A stretch of 64,000 bases of DNA. It comes from Dermacentor variabilis (Eukaryota; Arthropoda; Arachnida; Ixodida; Ixodidae). Each line of letters opens with the position of its first letter. Within the stretch, counting starts at the first letter, position 1. The DNA is taken from assembly GCF_050947875.1 (NCBI RefSeq), contig NW_027460338.1:1-64000 (forward strand), written 5' to 3'. The position numbers and the translations under genes were made by a program. The notes beneath the pieces were generated by a model that was not told where the DNA came from, made no database searches, and saw nothing but the letters and a program-made list of their open reading frames with translations. Below are positions 36,771 to 48,926 of this stretch, in pieces.

Positions 36771-38375
36771 TAAAAAGAGCAGCATCGGCATGCTTTTCAC
36801 GTTGTTTGGTAGAAATCCACGCGCGCGTTCTGCCAAAAGCACCATTTGCATGCCTATCGTGTGGTTTTGCAGAAAACTGCGTCCGCGTCTACCAAAAGAT
36901 GCATGCGCATGCTAAAAACGCGTTTTGGCACAAATCCATGTGCGGGTGCTAAAAAGAGCAGCATCGGCATGCTTTTCACGTTGTTTGGTAGAAATCCACG
37001 CGCGCGTTCTGCCAAAAGCACCATTTGCATGCCTATCGTGTGGTTTTGCAGAAAACTGCGTCCGCGTCTACCAAAAGATGCATGCGCATGCTTAAAACGC
37101 GCTTTGGCACAAATCCATGTGCGGATGCTAAAAATAGCAGCATCGGCATGCTTTTCACGTCGTTTGGTAGAAATCCACACGCGCGTTCTGCCAAAAGCAC
37201 GATTTGCATGCATATCGTGTGGTTTTGCAGAAAACTGCGTCCGCGTCTACCAAAAGATGCATGCGCATGCTTAAAACGCGCTTTGGCACAAATCCATGTG
37301 CGGATGTTAAAAAGAGCAGCATCGGCATGCTTTTCACGTTGTTTGGAAGAAATCCACGCGCGCGTTCTGCCAAAAGCACCATTTGCATGCCTATCGTGTG
37401 GTTTTGCAGAAAACTGCGTCCGCGTCTACCAAAAGATGCATGCGCATGCTAAAAACGCGTTTTGGCACAAATCCATGTGCGGGTGCTAAAAAGAGCAGCA
37501 TCGGCATGCTTTTCACGTTGTTTGGTAGAAATCAACGCGCGCGTTCTGCCAAAAGCACCATTTGCATGCCTATCGTGTGGTTTTGCAGAAAACTGCGTCC
37601 GCGTCTACCAAAAGATGCATGCGCATGCTTAAAACGCGCTTTGGCACAAATCCATGTGCGGATGCTAAAAAGAGCAGCATCGGCATGCTTTTCACGTTGT
37701 CTGGTAGAAATCCACGCGCGCGTTCTGCCAAAAGCACCATTTGCATGCCTATCGTGTGGTTTTGCAGAAAACTGCGTCCGCGTCTACCAAAAGATGCATG
37801 CGCATGCTTAAAACGCGCTTTGGCACAAATCCATGTGCGGATGCTAAAAAGAGCAGCATCGGCATGCTTTTCACGTCGTTTCGTAGAAATCCACACGCGC
37901 GTTCTGCCAAAAGCACGATTTGCATGCATATCGTGTGGTTTTGCAGAAAACTGCGTCCGCGTCTACCAAAAGATGCATGCGCATGCTTAAAACGCGCTTT
38001 GGCACAAATCCATGTGCGGATGTTAAAAAGAGCAGCATCGGCATGCTTTTCACGTTGTTTGGTAGAAATCCACGCGCGCGTTCTGCCAAAAGCACCATTT
38101 GCATGCCTATCGTGTGGTTTTGCAGAAAACTGCGTCCGCGTCTACCAAAAGATGCATGCGCATGCTAAAAACGCGTTTTGGCACAAATCCATGTGCGGGT
38201 GCTAAAAAGAGCAGCATCGGCATGCTTTTCACGTTGTTTGGTAGAAATCCACGCGCGGCGCGTTCTGCCAAAAGCACCATTTGCATGCCTATCGTGTGGT
38301 TTTGCAGAAAACTGCGTCCGCGTCTACCAAAAGATGCATGCGCATGCTTAAAACGCGCTTTGGCACAAATCCATG
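36771..38375 (+). repeat. Domain B duplication 2, left copy (pairs with 47,325-48,926)
   Basis: This copy matches at offset 10,554 (59 monomers minus 7 bp). Shared rare marks are CTAAAAATAGC (37,128 and 47,682), TTTGGAAG (37,341 and 47,895), AAATCAACG (37,530 and 48,084), TTGTCTGG (37,697 and 48,251) and TTTCGTAG (37,879 and 48,433). Near 38,257 this copy has a 3-base gain (CGCGCGGCGCG) that is absent from the partner, after which the offset becomes 10,551. The boundaries are set by the flanking GATGCTA/GATGTTA differences. Confidence 0.85.
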
Positions 38376-38639
38376 TGCGGATGTTAAAAAGAGCAGCATC
38401 GGCATGCTTTTCATGTCGTTTGGTAGAAATCCACACGCGCGTTCTGCCAAAAGCACGATTTGCATGCATATCGTGTGGTTTTGCAGAAAACTGCGTCCGC
38501 GTCTACCAAAAGATGCATGCGCATGCTAAAAACGCGTTTTGGCACAAATCCATGTGCGGATGTTAAAAAGAGCAGCATCGGCATGCTTTTCACGTCGTTT
38601 GGTAGAAATCCACGCGCGCGTTCTGCCAAAAGCACCATT

Positions 38640-39170
38640 TGCATGCATATCGTGTGGTTTTGCAGAAAACTGCGTCCGCGTCTACCAAAAGATGCATGCG
38701 CATGCTTAAAACGCGTTTTGGCACAAATCCATGTGCGGGTGCTAAAAAGAGCAGCATCGGCATGCTTTTCACGTCGTTTGGTAGAAATCCACACGCGCGT
38801 TATGCCAAAAGCACCATTTGCATGCATATCGTGTGGTTTTGCAGAAAACTGCGTCCGCGTCTACCAAAAGATGCATGTGCATGCTAAAAACGCGTTTTGG
38901 CACAAATCCATGTGCGGATGTTAAAAAGAGCAGTATTGGCATGTTTTTCACGTCGTTTGGTAGAAATCCACGCGCGCGTTCTGCCAAAAGCACCACTTGC
39001 TTGCATATCGTGTGGTTTTGCAGAAAACTGCGGCCGCGTCTACCAAAAGATGCATGCGCATGCTTAAAACGCGTTTTGGCACAAATCCATGTGCGGGTGC
39101 TAAAAAGAGCAGCATCGGCATGCTTTTCACGTCGTTTGGTAGAAATCCACGCGCGCGTTCTGCCAAAAGC
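38640..39170 (+). repeat. Island of domain-A-type monomers inside domain B
   Basis: Three consecutive monomers carry the A-type combinations C45-T53-T62 (38,700-38,720 and 39,057-39,076) and T45-A53-T62 (38,878). They lack G161, T121 and C62. The island also has an unusual number of private changes: AGCAGTATTGGCATG near 38,930, CACCACTTGCTTGC near 38,992, and T to G at 39,032, which creates GCGGCCGC at 39,030-39,037. One GTTATGCC near 38,810 is B-type, so the island is already partly mixed. Confidence 0.7.
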
Positions 39171-39712
39171 ACCATTTGCATGCATATCGTGTGGTTTTGC
39201 AGAAAACTGCGTCCGCGTCTACCAAAAGATGCATGCGCATGCTAAAAACGCGTTTTGGCACAAATCCATGTGCGGATGTTAAAAAGAGCAGCATCGGCAT
39301 GCTTTTCACGTCGTTTGGTAGAAATCCACGCGCGCGTTATGCCAAAAGCACCATTTGCATGCATATCGTGTGGTTTTGCAGAAAACTGCGTCCGCGTCTA
39401 CCAAAAGATGCATGCGCATGCTAAAAACGCGTTTTGGCACAAATCCATGTGCGGGTGCTAAAAAGAGCAGCATCGGCATGCTTTTCACGTCGTTTGGTAG
39501 AAATCCACACGCGCGTCCTGCCAAAAGCACCATTTGCATGCCTATCGTGTGGTTTTGCAGAAAACTGCGTCCGCGTCTACCAAAAGATGCATGCGCATGC
39601 TTAAAACGCGCTTTGGCACAAATCCATGTGTGGGGGCTAAAAAGAGCAGCATCGGCATGCTTTTCACGTCGTTTGGTAGAAATCCACACGCGCGTTCTGC
39701 CAAAAGCACGAT

Positions 39713-40070
39713 TTGCATGCATATCGTGTGGTTTTGCAGAAAACTGCGTCCGCGTCTACCAAAACATGCATGCGCATGCTAAAAACGCGTTTTGGCACAA
39801 ATCCATGTGCGGATGTTAAAAAGAGCAGCATCGGCATGCTTTTCACGTCGTTTGGTAGAAATCCACACGCGCGTTCTGCCAAAAGCACGATTTGCATGCA
39901 TATCGTGTGGTTTTGCAGAAAACTGCGTCCGCGTCTACCAAAACATGCATGCGCATGCTAAAAACGCGTTTTGGCACAAATCCATGTGCGGATGTTAAAA
40001 AGAGCAGCATCGGCATGCTTTTCACGTCGTTTGGTAGAAATCCACACGCGCGTTCTGCCAAAAGCACGAT
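39713..40070 (+). repeat. Two adjacent near-identical AAAACATGC monomers
   Basis: Monomers at 39,713 and 39,892 share AAAACATGCATGC, GGATGTTA, A139 and the following G161. The same pair type recurs at 40,963 and 41,141 and, once more, at 42,212 and 42,391. This looks like simple monomer-level tandem duplication and spread within 39.5-43.2 kb. Confidence 0.65.
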
Positions 40071-40599
40071 TTGCATGCATATCGTGTGGTTTTGCAGAAA
40101 ACTGCGTCCGCGTCTACCAAAAGATGCATGCGCATGCTAAAAACGCGTTTTGGCACAAATCCATGTGCGGATGTTAAAAAGAGCAGCATCGGCATGCTTT
40201 TCACGTCGTTTGGTAGAAATCCACGCGCGCGTTATGCCAAAAGCACCATTTGCATGCATATCGTGTGGTTTTGCAGAAAACTGCGTCCGCGTCTACCAAA
40301 AGATGCATGCGCATGCTAAAAACGCGTTTTGGCACAAATCCATGTGCGGATGTTAAAAAGAGCAGCATCGGCATGCTTTTCACGTCGTTTGGTAGAAATC
40401 CACGCGCGCGTTCTGCCAAAAGCACCATTTGCATGCATATCGTGTGGTTTTGCAGAAAACTGCGTCCGCGTCTACCAAAAGATGCATGCGCATGCTAAAA
40501 ACGCGTTTTGGCACAAATCCATGTGCGGATGTTAAAAAGAGCAGCATCGGCATGCTTTTCACGTCGTTTGGTAGAAATCCACGCGCGCGTTATGCCAAA

Positions 40600-43100
40600 A
40601 GCACCATTTGCATGCCTATCGTGTGGTTTTGCAGAAAACTGCGTCGCGTCTACCAAAAGATGCATGCGCATGCTAAAAACGCGTTTTGGCACAAATCCAT
40701 GTGCGGGTGCTAAAAAGAGCAGCATCGGCATGCTTTTCACGTCGTTTGGTAGAAATCCACACGCGCGTCCTGCCAAAAGCACCATTTGCATGCCTATCGT
40801 GTGGTTTTGCAGAAAACTGCGTCCGCGTCTACCAAAAGATGCATGCGCATGCTTAAAACGCGCTTTGGCACAAATCCATGTGCGGTGGCTAAAAGAGCAG
40901 CATCGGCATGCTTTCACGTCGTTTGGTAGAAATCCACACGCGCGTTCTGCCAAAAGCACGATTTGCATGCATATCGTGTGGTTTTGCAGAAAACTGCGTC
41001 CGCGTCTACCAAAACATGCATGCGCATGGTAAAAACGCGTTTTGGCACAAATCCATGTGCGGATGTTAAAAAGAGCAGCATCGCATGCTTTTCACGTCGT
41101 TTGGTAGAAATCCACACGCGCGTTCTGCCAAAAGCACGATTTGCATGCATATCGTGTGGTTTTGCAGAAAACTGCGTCCGCGTCTACCAAAACATGCATG
41201 CGCATGCTAAAAACGCGTTTTGGCACAAATCCATGTGCGGATGTTAAAAAGAGCAGCATCGGCATGCTTTTCACGTCGTTTGGTAGAAATCCACACGCGC
41301 GTTCTGCCAAAAGCACGATTTGCATGCATATCGTGTGGTTTTGCAGAAAACTGCGTCCGCGTCTACCAAAAGATGCATGCGCATGCTAAAAACGCGCTTT
41401 GGCACAAATCCATGTGCGGATGTTAAAAAGAGCAGCATCGGCATGCTTTTCACGTTGTTTGGTAGAAATCCACGCGCGCGTTCTGCCAAAAGCACCATTT
41501 GCATGCCTATCGTGTGGTTTGCAGAAACTGCGTCCGCGTCTACCAAAAGATGCATGCGCATGCTTAAAACGCGCTTTGGCACAAATCCATGTGCGGATGC
41601 TAAAAAGAGCAGCATCGGCATGCTTTTCACGTCGTTTGGTAGAAATCCACGCGCGCGTTATGCCAAAAGCACCATTTGCATGCATACTTTGTGGTTTTGC
41701 AGAAAACTGCGTCCGCGTCTACCAAAAGATGCATGCGCATGCTTAAAAACGCGCTTTGGCACAAATCCATGTGCGGATGCTAAAAAGAGCAGCATCGCAT
41801 GCTTTTCACGTCGTTTGGTAGAAATCCACGCGCGCGTTATGCCAAAAGCACCATTTGCATGCATATCGTGTGGTTTTGCAGAAAACTGCGTCCGCGTCTA
41901 CCAAAAGATGCATGCGCATGCTAAAAACGCGTTTTGGCACAAATCCATGTGCGGGTGCTAAAAAGAGCAGCATCGGCATGCTTTTCACGTCGTTTGGTAG
42001 AAATCCACACGCGCGTCCTGCCAAAAGCACCATTTGCATGCCTATTGTGTGGTTTTGCAGAAAACTGCGTCCGCGTCTACCAAAAGATGCATGCGCATGC
42101 TTAAAACGCGCTTTGGCACAAATCCATGTGCGGGGCTAAAAAGAGCAGCATCGGCATGCTTTTCACGTCGTTTGGTAGAAATCCACACGCGCGTTCTGCC
42201 AAAAGCACGATTTGCATGCATATCGTGTGGTTTTGCAGAAAACTGCGTCCGCGTCTACCAAAACATGCATGCGCATGCTAAAAACGCGTTTTGGCACAAA
42301 TCCATGTGCGGATGTTAAAAAGAGCAGCATCGGCATGCTTTTCACGTCGTTTGGTAGAAATCCACACGCGCGTTCTGCCAAAAGCACGATTTGCATGCAT
42401 ATCGTGTGGTTTTGCAGAAAACTGCGTCCGCGTCTACCAAAACATGCATGCGCATGCTAAAAACGCGCTTTGGCACAAATCCATGTGCGGATGTTAAAAA
42501 GAGCAGCATCGGCATGCTTTTCACGTTGTTTGGTAGAAATCCACGCGCGCGTTCTGCCAAAAGCACCATCTGCATGCCTATCGTGTGGTTTTGCAGAAAA
42601 CTGCGTCCGCGTCTACCAAAAGATGCATGCGCATGCTTAAAACGCGCTTTGGCACAAATCCATGTGCGGATGCTAAAAAGAGCAGCATCGGCATGCTTTT
42701 CACGTCGTTTGGTAGAAATCCACGCGCGCGTTATGCCAAAAGCACCATTTGCATGCATATCGTGTGGTTTTGCAGAAAACTGCGTCCGCGTCTACCAAAA
42801 GATGCATGCGCATGCTAAAAACGCGTTTTGGCACAAATCCATGTGCGGGTGCTAAAAAGAGCAGCATCGGCATGCTTTTCACGTCGTTTGGTAGAAATCC
42901 ACACGCGCGTCCTGCCAAAAGCACCATTTGCATGCCTATTGTGTGGTTTTGCAGAAAACTGCGTCCGCGTCTACCAAAAGATGCATGCGCATGCTTAAAA
43001 CGCGCTTTGGCACAAATCCATGTGCGGGGGCTAAAAAGAGCAGCATCGTGCTTTTCACGTCGTTTGGTAGAAATCCACACGCGCGTTCTGCCAAAAGCAC
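40600..43100. repeat. Indel-rich stretch of the array
   Basis: Ten of the 24 indels I can place in the whole window lie here. They are a lost C near 40,645, a lost A near 40,890, a lost T near 40,912, a lost G near 41,083, a lost T and a lost A near 41,520 and 41,527, a gained A near 41,745, a lost G near 41,797, one lost base near 42,133 and three lost near 43,048. CATACTTTGTGG near 41,683 adds clustered substitutions. Monomer types are otherwise ordinary domain B. Confidence 0.85.
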
Positions 43101-43283
43101 GATTTGCATGCATATCGTGTGGTTTTGCAGAAAACTGCGTCCGCGTCTACCAAAACATGCATGCGCATGCTAAAAACGCGTTTTGGCACAAATCCATGTG
43201 CGGATGTTAAAAAGAGCAGCATCGGCATGCTTTTCACGTCGTTTGGTAGAAATCCACACGCGCGTTCTGCCAAAAGCACGATT
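41678..43283 (+). repeat. 5-monomer repeat, two units
   Basis: The order GTTATGCC-type, GTCCTGCC-type, CTATTGTG-type, AAAACATGC-type repeats with offset 894 (5 x 179 minus 1). The private CTATTGTGTGG at about 42,042 and 42,936 ties the two units together. The units differ by indels (GCGGGGCTA near 42,131 against GCGGGGGCTA near 43,024) and by whether the fifth monomer is T121-type. Confidence 0.7.
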
Positions 43284-43461
43284 TGCATGCATATCGTGTG
43301 GTTTTGCAGAAAACTGCGTCCGCGTCTACCAAAAGATGCATGCGCATGCTAAAAACGCGTTTTGGCACAAATCCATGTGCGGATGTTAAAAAGAGCAGCA
43401 TCGGCATGCTTTTCACGTCGTTTGGTAGAAATCCACGCGCGCGTTCTGCCAAAAGCACCAT

Positions 43462-44177
43462 TTGCATGCATATCGTGTGGTTTTGCAGAAAACTGCGTCC
43501 GCGTCTACCAAAAGATGCATGCGCATGCTAAAAACGCGTTTTGGCACAAATCCATGTGCGGATGTTAAAAAGAGCAGCATCGGCATGCTTTTCACGTCGT
43601 TTGGTAGAAATCCACGCGCGCGTTCTGCCAAAAGCACCATTTGCATGCATATCGTGTGGTTTTGCAGAAAACTGCGTCCGCGTCTACCAAAAGATGCATG
43701 CGCATGCTAAAAACGCGTTTTGGCACAAATCCATGTGCGGATGTTAAAAAGAGCAGCATCGGCATGCTTTTCACGTCGTTTGGTAGAAATCCACGCGCGC
43801 GTTATGCCAAAAGCACCATTTGCATGCATATCGTGTGGTTTTGCAGAAAACTGCGTCCGCGTCTACCAAAAGATGCATGCGCATGCTAAAAACGCGTTTT
43901 GGCACAAATCCATGTGCGGATGTTAAAAAGAGCAGCATCGGCATGCTTTTCACGTCGTTTGGTAGAAATCCACGCGCGCGTTCTGCCAAAAGCACCATTT
44001 GCATGCATATCGTGTGGTTTTGCAGAAAACTGCGTCCGCGTCTACCAAAAGATGCATGCGCATGCTAAAAACGCGTTTTGGCACAAATCCATGTGCGGAT
44101 GTTAAAAAGAGCAGCATCGGCATGCTTTTCACGTCGTTTGGTAGAAATCCACGCGCGCGTTATGCCAAAAGCACCAT
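43462..44177 (+). repeat. Dimeric repeat, two units of 358 bp
   Basis: A GTTCTGCC-type monomer alternates with a GTTATGCC-type monomer: 43,462 and 43,641, then 43,820 and 43,999. They are otherwise the same C45-A53-T62-C121-G139 type. This is a minimal two-monomer higher-order repeat inside domain B. Confidence 0.7.
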
Positions 44178-44356
44178 TTGCATGCATATCGTGTGGTTTT
44201 GCAGAAAACTGCGTCCGCGTCTACCAAAAGATGCATGCGCATGCTAAAAACGCGTTTTGGCACAAATCCATGTGCGGGTGCTAAAAAGAGCAGCATCGGC
44301 ATGCTTTTCACGTCGTTTGGTAGAAATCCACACGCGCGTCCTGCCAAAAGCACCAT

Positions 44357-44980
44357 TTGCATGCCTATCGTGTGGTTTTGCAGAAAACTGCGTCCGCGTC
44401 TACCAAAAGATGCATGCGCATGCTTAAAACGCGCTTTGGCACAAATCCATGTGCGGATGCTAAAAAGAGCAGCATCGGCATGCTTTTCACGTCGTTTCGT
44501 AGAAATCCACACGCGCGTTCTGCCAAAAGCACGATTTGCATGCATATCGTGTGGTTTTGCAGAAAACTGCGTCCGCGTCTACCAAAAGATGCATGCGCAT
44601 GCTTAAAACGCGCTTTGGCACAAATCCATGTGCGGATGTTAAAAAGAGCAGCATCGGCATGCTTTTCACGTTGTTTGGTAGAAATCCACGCGCGCGTTCT
44701 GCCAAAAGCACCATTTGCATGCCTATCGTGTGGTTTTGCAGAAAACTGCGTCCGCGTCTGCCAAAAGATGCATGCGCATGCTAGAAACGCGTTTTGGCAC
44801 AAATCCATGTGCGGGTGCTAAAAAGAGCAGCATCGGCATGCTTTTCACGTTGTTTGGTAGAAATCCACGCGCGCGTTCTGCCAAAAGCACCATTTGCATG
44901 CCTATCGTGTGGTTTTGCAGAAAACTGCGTCCGCGTCTACCAAAAGATGCATGCGCATGCTTAAAACGCGCTTTGGCACA
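44357..44980 (+). repeat. Short duplication, left copy (pairs with 46,326-46,949)
   Basis: The offset is 1,969 (11 x 179). Rare marks shared by both copies are TTTCGTAG (44,495 and 46,464), GTCTGCCAAAAG (44,756 and 46,725) and GCTAGAAACG (44,780 and 46,749). The copies diverge at GCGGGGGCTA (about 44,991) against GCGGATGTTA (about 46,960). Confidence 0.8.
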
Positions 44981-46325
44981 AATCCATGTGCGGGGGCTAA
45001 AAAGAGCAGCATCGGCATGCTTTTCACGTCGTTTGGTAGAAATCCACACGCGCGTTCTGCCAAAAGCACGATTTGCATGCATATCGTGTGGTTTTGCAGA
45101 AAACTGCGTCCGCGTCTACCAAAAGATGCATGCGCATGCTTAAAACGCGCTTTGGCACAAATCCATGTGCGGATGTTAAAAAGAGCAGCATCGGCATGCT
45201 TTTCACGTTGTTTGGTAGAAATCCACGCGCGCGTTCTGCCAAAAGCACCATTTCCATGCCTATCGTGTGGTTTTGCAGAAAACTGCGTCCGCGTCTACCA
45301 AAAGATGCATGCGCATGCTAAAAACGCGTTTTGGCACAAATCCATGTGCGGGTGCTAAAAAGAGCAGCATCGGCATGCTTTTCACGTTGTTTGGTAGAAA
45401 TCCACGCGCGCGTTCTGCCAAAAGCACCATTTGCATGCCTATCGTGTGGTTTTGCAGAAAACTGCGTCCGCGTCTACCAAAAGATGCATGCGCATGCTTA
45501 AAACGCGCTTTGGCACAAATCCATGTGCGGATGTTAAAAAGAGCAGCATCGGCATGCTTTTCACGTCGTTTGGTAGAAATCCACACGCGCGTTCTGCCAA
45601 AAGCACGATTTGCATGCATATCGTGTGGTTTTGCAGAAAACTGCGTCCGCGTCTACCAAAAGATGCATGCGCATGCTAAAAACGCGTTTTGGCACAAATC
45701 CACGTGCGGATGTTAAAAAGAGCAGCATCGGCATGCTTTTCACGTCGTTTGGTAGAAATCCACGCGCGCGTTCTGCCAAAAGCACCATTTGCATGCATAT
45801 CGTGTGGTTTTGCAGAAAACTGCGTCCGCGTCTACCAAAAGATGCATGCGCATGCTAAAAACGCGTTTTGGCACAAATCCATGTGCGGATGTTAAAAAGA
45901 GCAGCATCGGCATGCTTTTCACGTCGTTTGGTAGAAATCCACGCGCGCGTTATGCCAAAAGCACCATTTGCATGCATATCGTGTGGTTTTGCAGAAAACT
46001 GCGTCCGCGTCTACCAAAAGATGCATGCGCATGCTAAAAACGCGTTTTGGCACAAATCCATGTGCGGATGTTAAAAAGAGCAGCATCGGCATGCTTTTCA
46101 CGTCGTTTGGTAGAAATCCACGCGCGCGTTCTGCCAAAAGCACCATTTGCATGCATATCGTGTGGTTTTGCAGAAAACTGCGTCCGCGTCTACCAAAAGA
46201 TGCATGCGCATGCTTAAAACGCGCTTTGGCACAAATCCATGTGCGGATGTTAAAAAGAGCAGCATCGGCATGCTTTTCACGTTGTTTGGTAGAAATCCAC
46301 GCGCGCGTTCTGCCAAAAGCACCAT

Positions 46326-46949
46326 TTGCATGCCTATCGTGTGGTTTTGCAGAAAACTGCGTCCGCGTCTACCAAAAGATGCATGCGCATGCTTAAAACG
46401 CGCTTTGGCACAAATCCATGTGCGGATGCTAAAAAGAGCAGCATCGGCATGCTTTTCACGTCGTTTCGTAGAAATCCACACGCGCGTTCTGCCAAAAGCA
46501 CGATTTGCATGCATATCGTGTGGTTTTGCAGAAAACTGCGTCCGCGTCTACCAAAAGATGCATGCGCATGCTTAAAACGCGCTTTGGCACAAATCCATGT
46601 GCGGATGTTAAAAAGAGCAGCATCGGCATGCTTTTCACGTTGTTTGGTAGAAATCCACGCGCGCGTTCTGCCAAAAGCACCATTTGCATGCCTATCGTGT
46701 GGTTTTGCAGAAAACTGCGTCCGCGTCTGCCAAAAGATGCATGCGCATGCTAGAAACGCGTTTTGGCACAAATCCATGTGCGGGTGCTAAAAAGAGCAGC
46801 ATCGGCATGCTTTTCACGTTGTTTGGTAGAAATCCACGCGCGCGTTCTGCCAAAAGCACCATTTGCATGCCTATCGTGTGGTTTTGCAGAAAACTGCGTC
46901 CGCGTCTACCAAAAGATGCATGCGCATGCTTAAAACGCGCTTTGGCACA
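46326..46949 (+). repeat. Short duplication, right copy (pairs with 44,357-44,980)
   Basis: See the left copy for the shared marks. The eleven-monomer spacing makes 44.36-46.32 kb look like one unit of an 11-mer repeat, but only the first three to four monomers of the second unit keep the order. The second unit was therefore either truncated or overwritten. Confidence 0.75.
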
Positions 46950-47324
46950 AATCCATGTGCGGATGTTAAAAAGAGCAGCATCGGCATGCTTTTCACGTCG
47001 TTTGGTAGAAATCCACACGCGCGTTCTGCCAAAAGCACGATTTGCATGCATATCGTGTGGTTTTGCAGAAAACTGCGTCCGCGTCTACCAAAAGATGCAT
47101 GCGCATGCTAAAAACGCGTTTTGGCACAAATCCATGTGCGGATGTTAAAATGAGCAGCATCGGCATGCTTTTCACGTCGTTTGGTAGAAATCCACGCGCG
47201 CGTTCTGCCAAAAGCACCATTTGCATGCATATCGTGTGGTTTTGCAGAAAACTGCGTCCGCGTCTACCAAAAGATGCATGCGCATGCTTAAAACGCGCTT
47301 TGGCACAAATCCATGTGCGGATGT

Positions 47325-48926
47325 TAAAAAGAGCAGCATCGGCATGCTTTTCACGTTGTTTGGTAGAAATCCACGCGCGCGTTCTGCCAAAAGCACCATT
47401 TGCATGCCTATCGTGTGGTTTTGCAGAAAACTGCGTCCGCGTCTACCAAAAGATGCATGCGCATGCTAAAAACGCGTTTTGGCACAAATCCATGTGCGGG
47501 TGCTAAAAAGAGCAGCATCGGCATGCTTTTCACGTTGTTTGGTAGAAATCCACGCGCGCGTTCTGCCAAAAGCACCATTTGCATGCCTATCGTGTGGTTT
47601 TGCAGAAAACTGCGTCCGCGTCTACCAAAAGATGCATGCGCATGCTTAAAACGCGCTTTGGCACAAATCCATGTGCGGATGCTAAAAATAGCAGCATCGG
47701 CATGCTTTTCACGTCGTTTGGTAGAAATCCACACGCGCGTTCTGCCAAAAGCACGATTTGCATGCATATCGTGTGGTTTTGCAGAAAACTGCGTCCGCGT
47801 CTACCAAAAGATGCATGCGCATGCTTAAAACGCGCTTTGGCACAAATCCATGTGCGGATGTTAAAAAGAGCAGCATCGGCATGCTTTTCACGTTGTTTGG
47901 AAGAAATCCACGCGCGCGTTCTGCCAAAAGCACCATTTGCATGCCTATCGTGTGGTTTTGCAGAAAACTGCGTCCGCGTCTACCAAAAGATGCATGCGCA
48001 TGCTAAAAACGCGTTTTGGCACAAATCCATGTGCGGGTGCTAAAAAGAGCAGCATCGGCATGCTTTTCACGTTGTTTGGTAGAAATCAACGCGCGCGTTC
48101 TGCCAAAAGCACCATTTGCATGCCTATCGTGTGGTTTTGCAGAAAACTGCGTCCGCGTCTACCAAAAGATGCATGCGCATGCTTAAAACGCGCTTTGGCA
48201 CAAATCCATGTGCGGATGCTAAAAAGAGCAGCATCGGCATGCTTTTCACGTTGTCTGGTAGAAATCCACGCGCGCGTTCTGCCAAAAGCACCATTTGCAT
48301 GCCTATCGTGTGGTTTTGCAGAAAACTGCGTCCGCGTCTACCAAAAGATGCATGCGCATGCTTAAAACGCGCTTTGGCACAAATCCATGTGCGGATGCTA
48401 AAAAGAGCAGCATCGGCATGCTTTTCACGTCGTTTCGTAGAAATCCACACGCGCGTTCTGCCAAAAGCACGATTTGCATGCATATCGTGTGGTTTTGCAG
48501 AAAACTGCGTCCGCGTCTACCAAAAGATGCATGCGCATGCTTAAAACGCGCTTTGGCACAAATCCATGTGCGGATGTTAAAAAGAGCAGCATCGGCATGC
48601 TTTTCACGTTGTTTGGTAGAAATCGACGCGCGCGTTCTGCCAAAAGCACCATTTGCATGCCTATCGTGTGGTTTTGCAGAAAACTGCGTCCGCGTCTACC
48701 AAAAGATGCATGCGCATGCTAAAAACGCGTTTTGGCACAAATCCATGTGCGGGTGCTAAAAAGAGCAGCATCGGCATGCTTTTCACGTTGTTTGGTAGAA
48801 ATCCACGCGCGCGTTCTGCCAAAAGCACCATTTGCTTGCCTATCGTGTGGTTTTGCAGAAAACTGCGTCCGCGTCTACCAAAAGATGCATGCGCATGCTT
48901 AAAACGCGCTTTGGCACAAATCCATC
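47325..48926 (+). repeat. Domain B duplication 2, right copy (pairs with 36,771-38,375)
   Basis: It carries all the rare marks of the left copy and lacks the 3-base gain. Private changes are AAATCGACG near 48,622 and TTTGCTTGCC near 48,832. The end is marked by CCATCTGCGGGGG near 48,923. Together with the private changes, the missing 3-base gain shows that the two copies have mutated independently since duplication. Confidence 0.85.

Noticed and set aside
39030..39037. GCGGCCGC as evidence of cloning vector or linker
   Set aside because: It arises from one T to G change in the normal GCGTCCGC of the monomer, and flanking sequence on both sides is ordinary satellite.
40600..43100. A decayed gene or unique sequence island in the indel-rich stretch
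   Set aside because: Every base can be assigned to a monomer. Only single-base or 3-base length changes and a few clustered substitutions are present.
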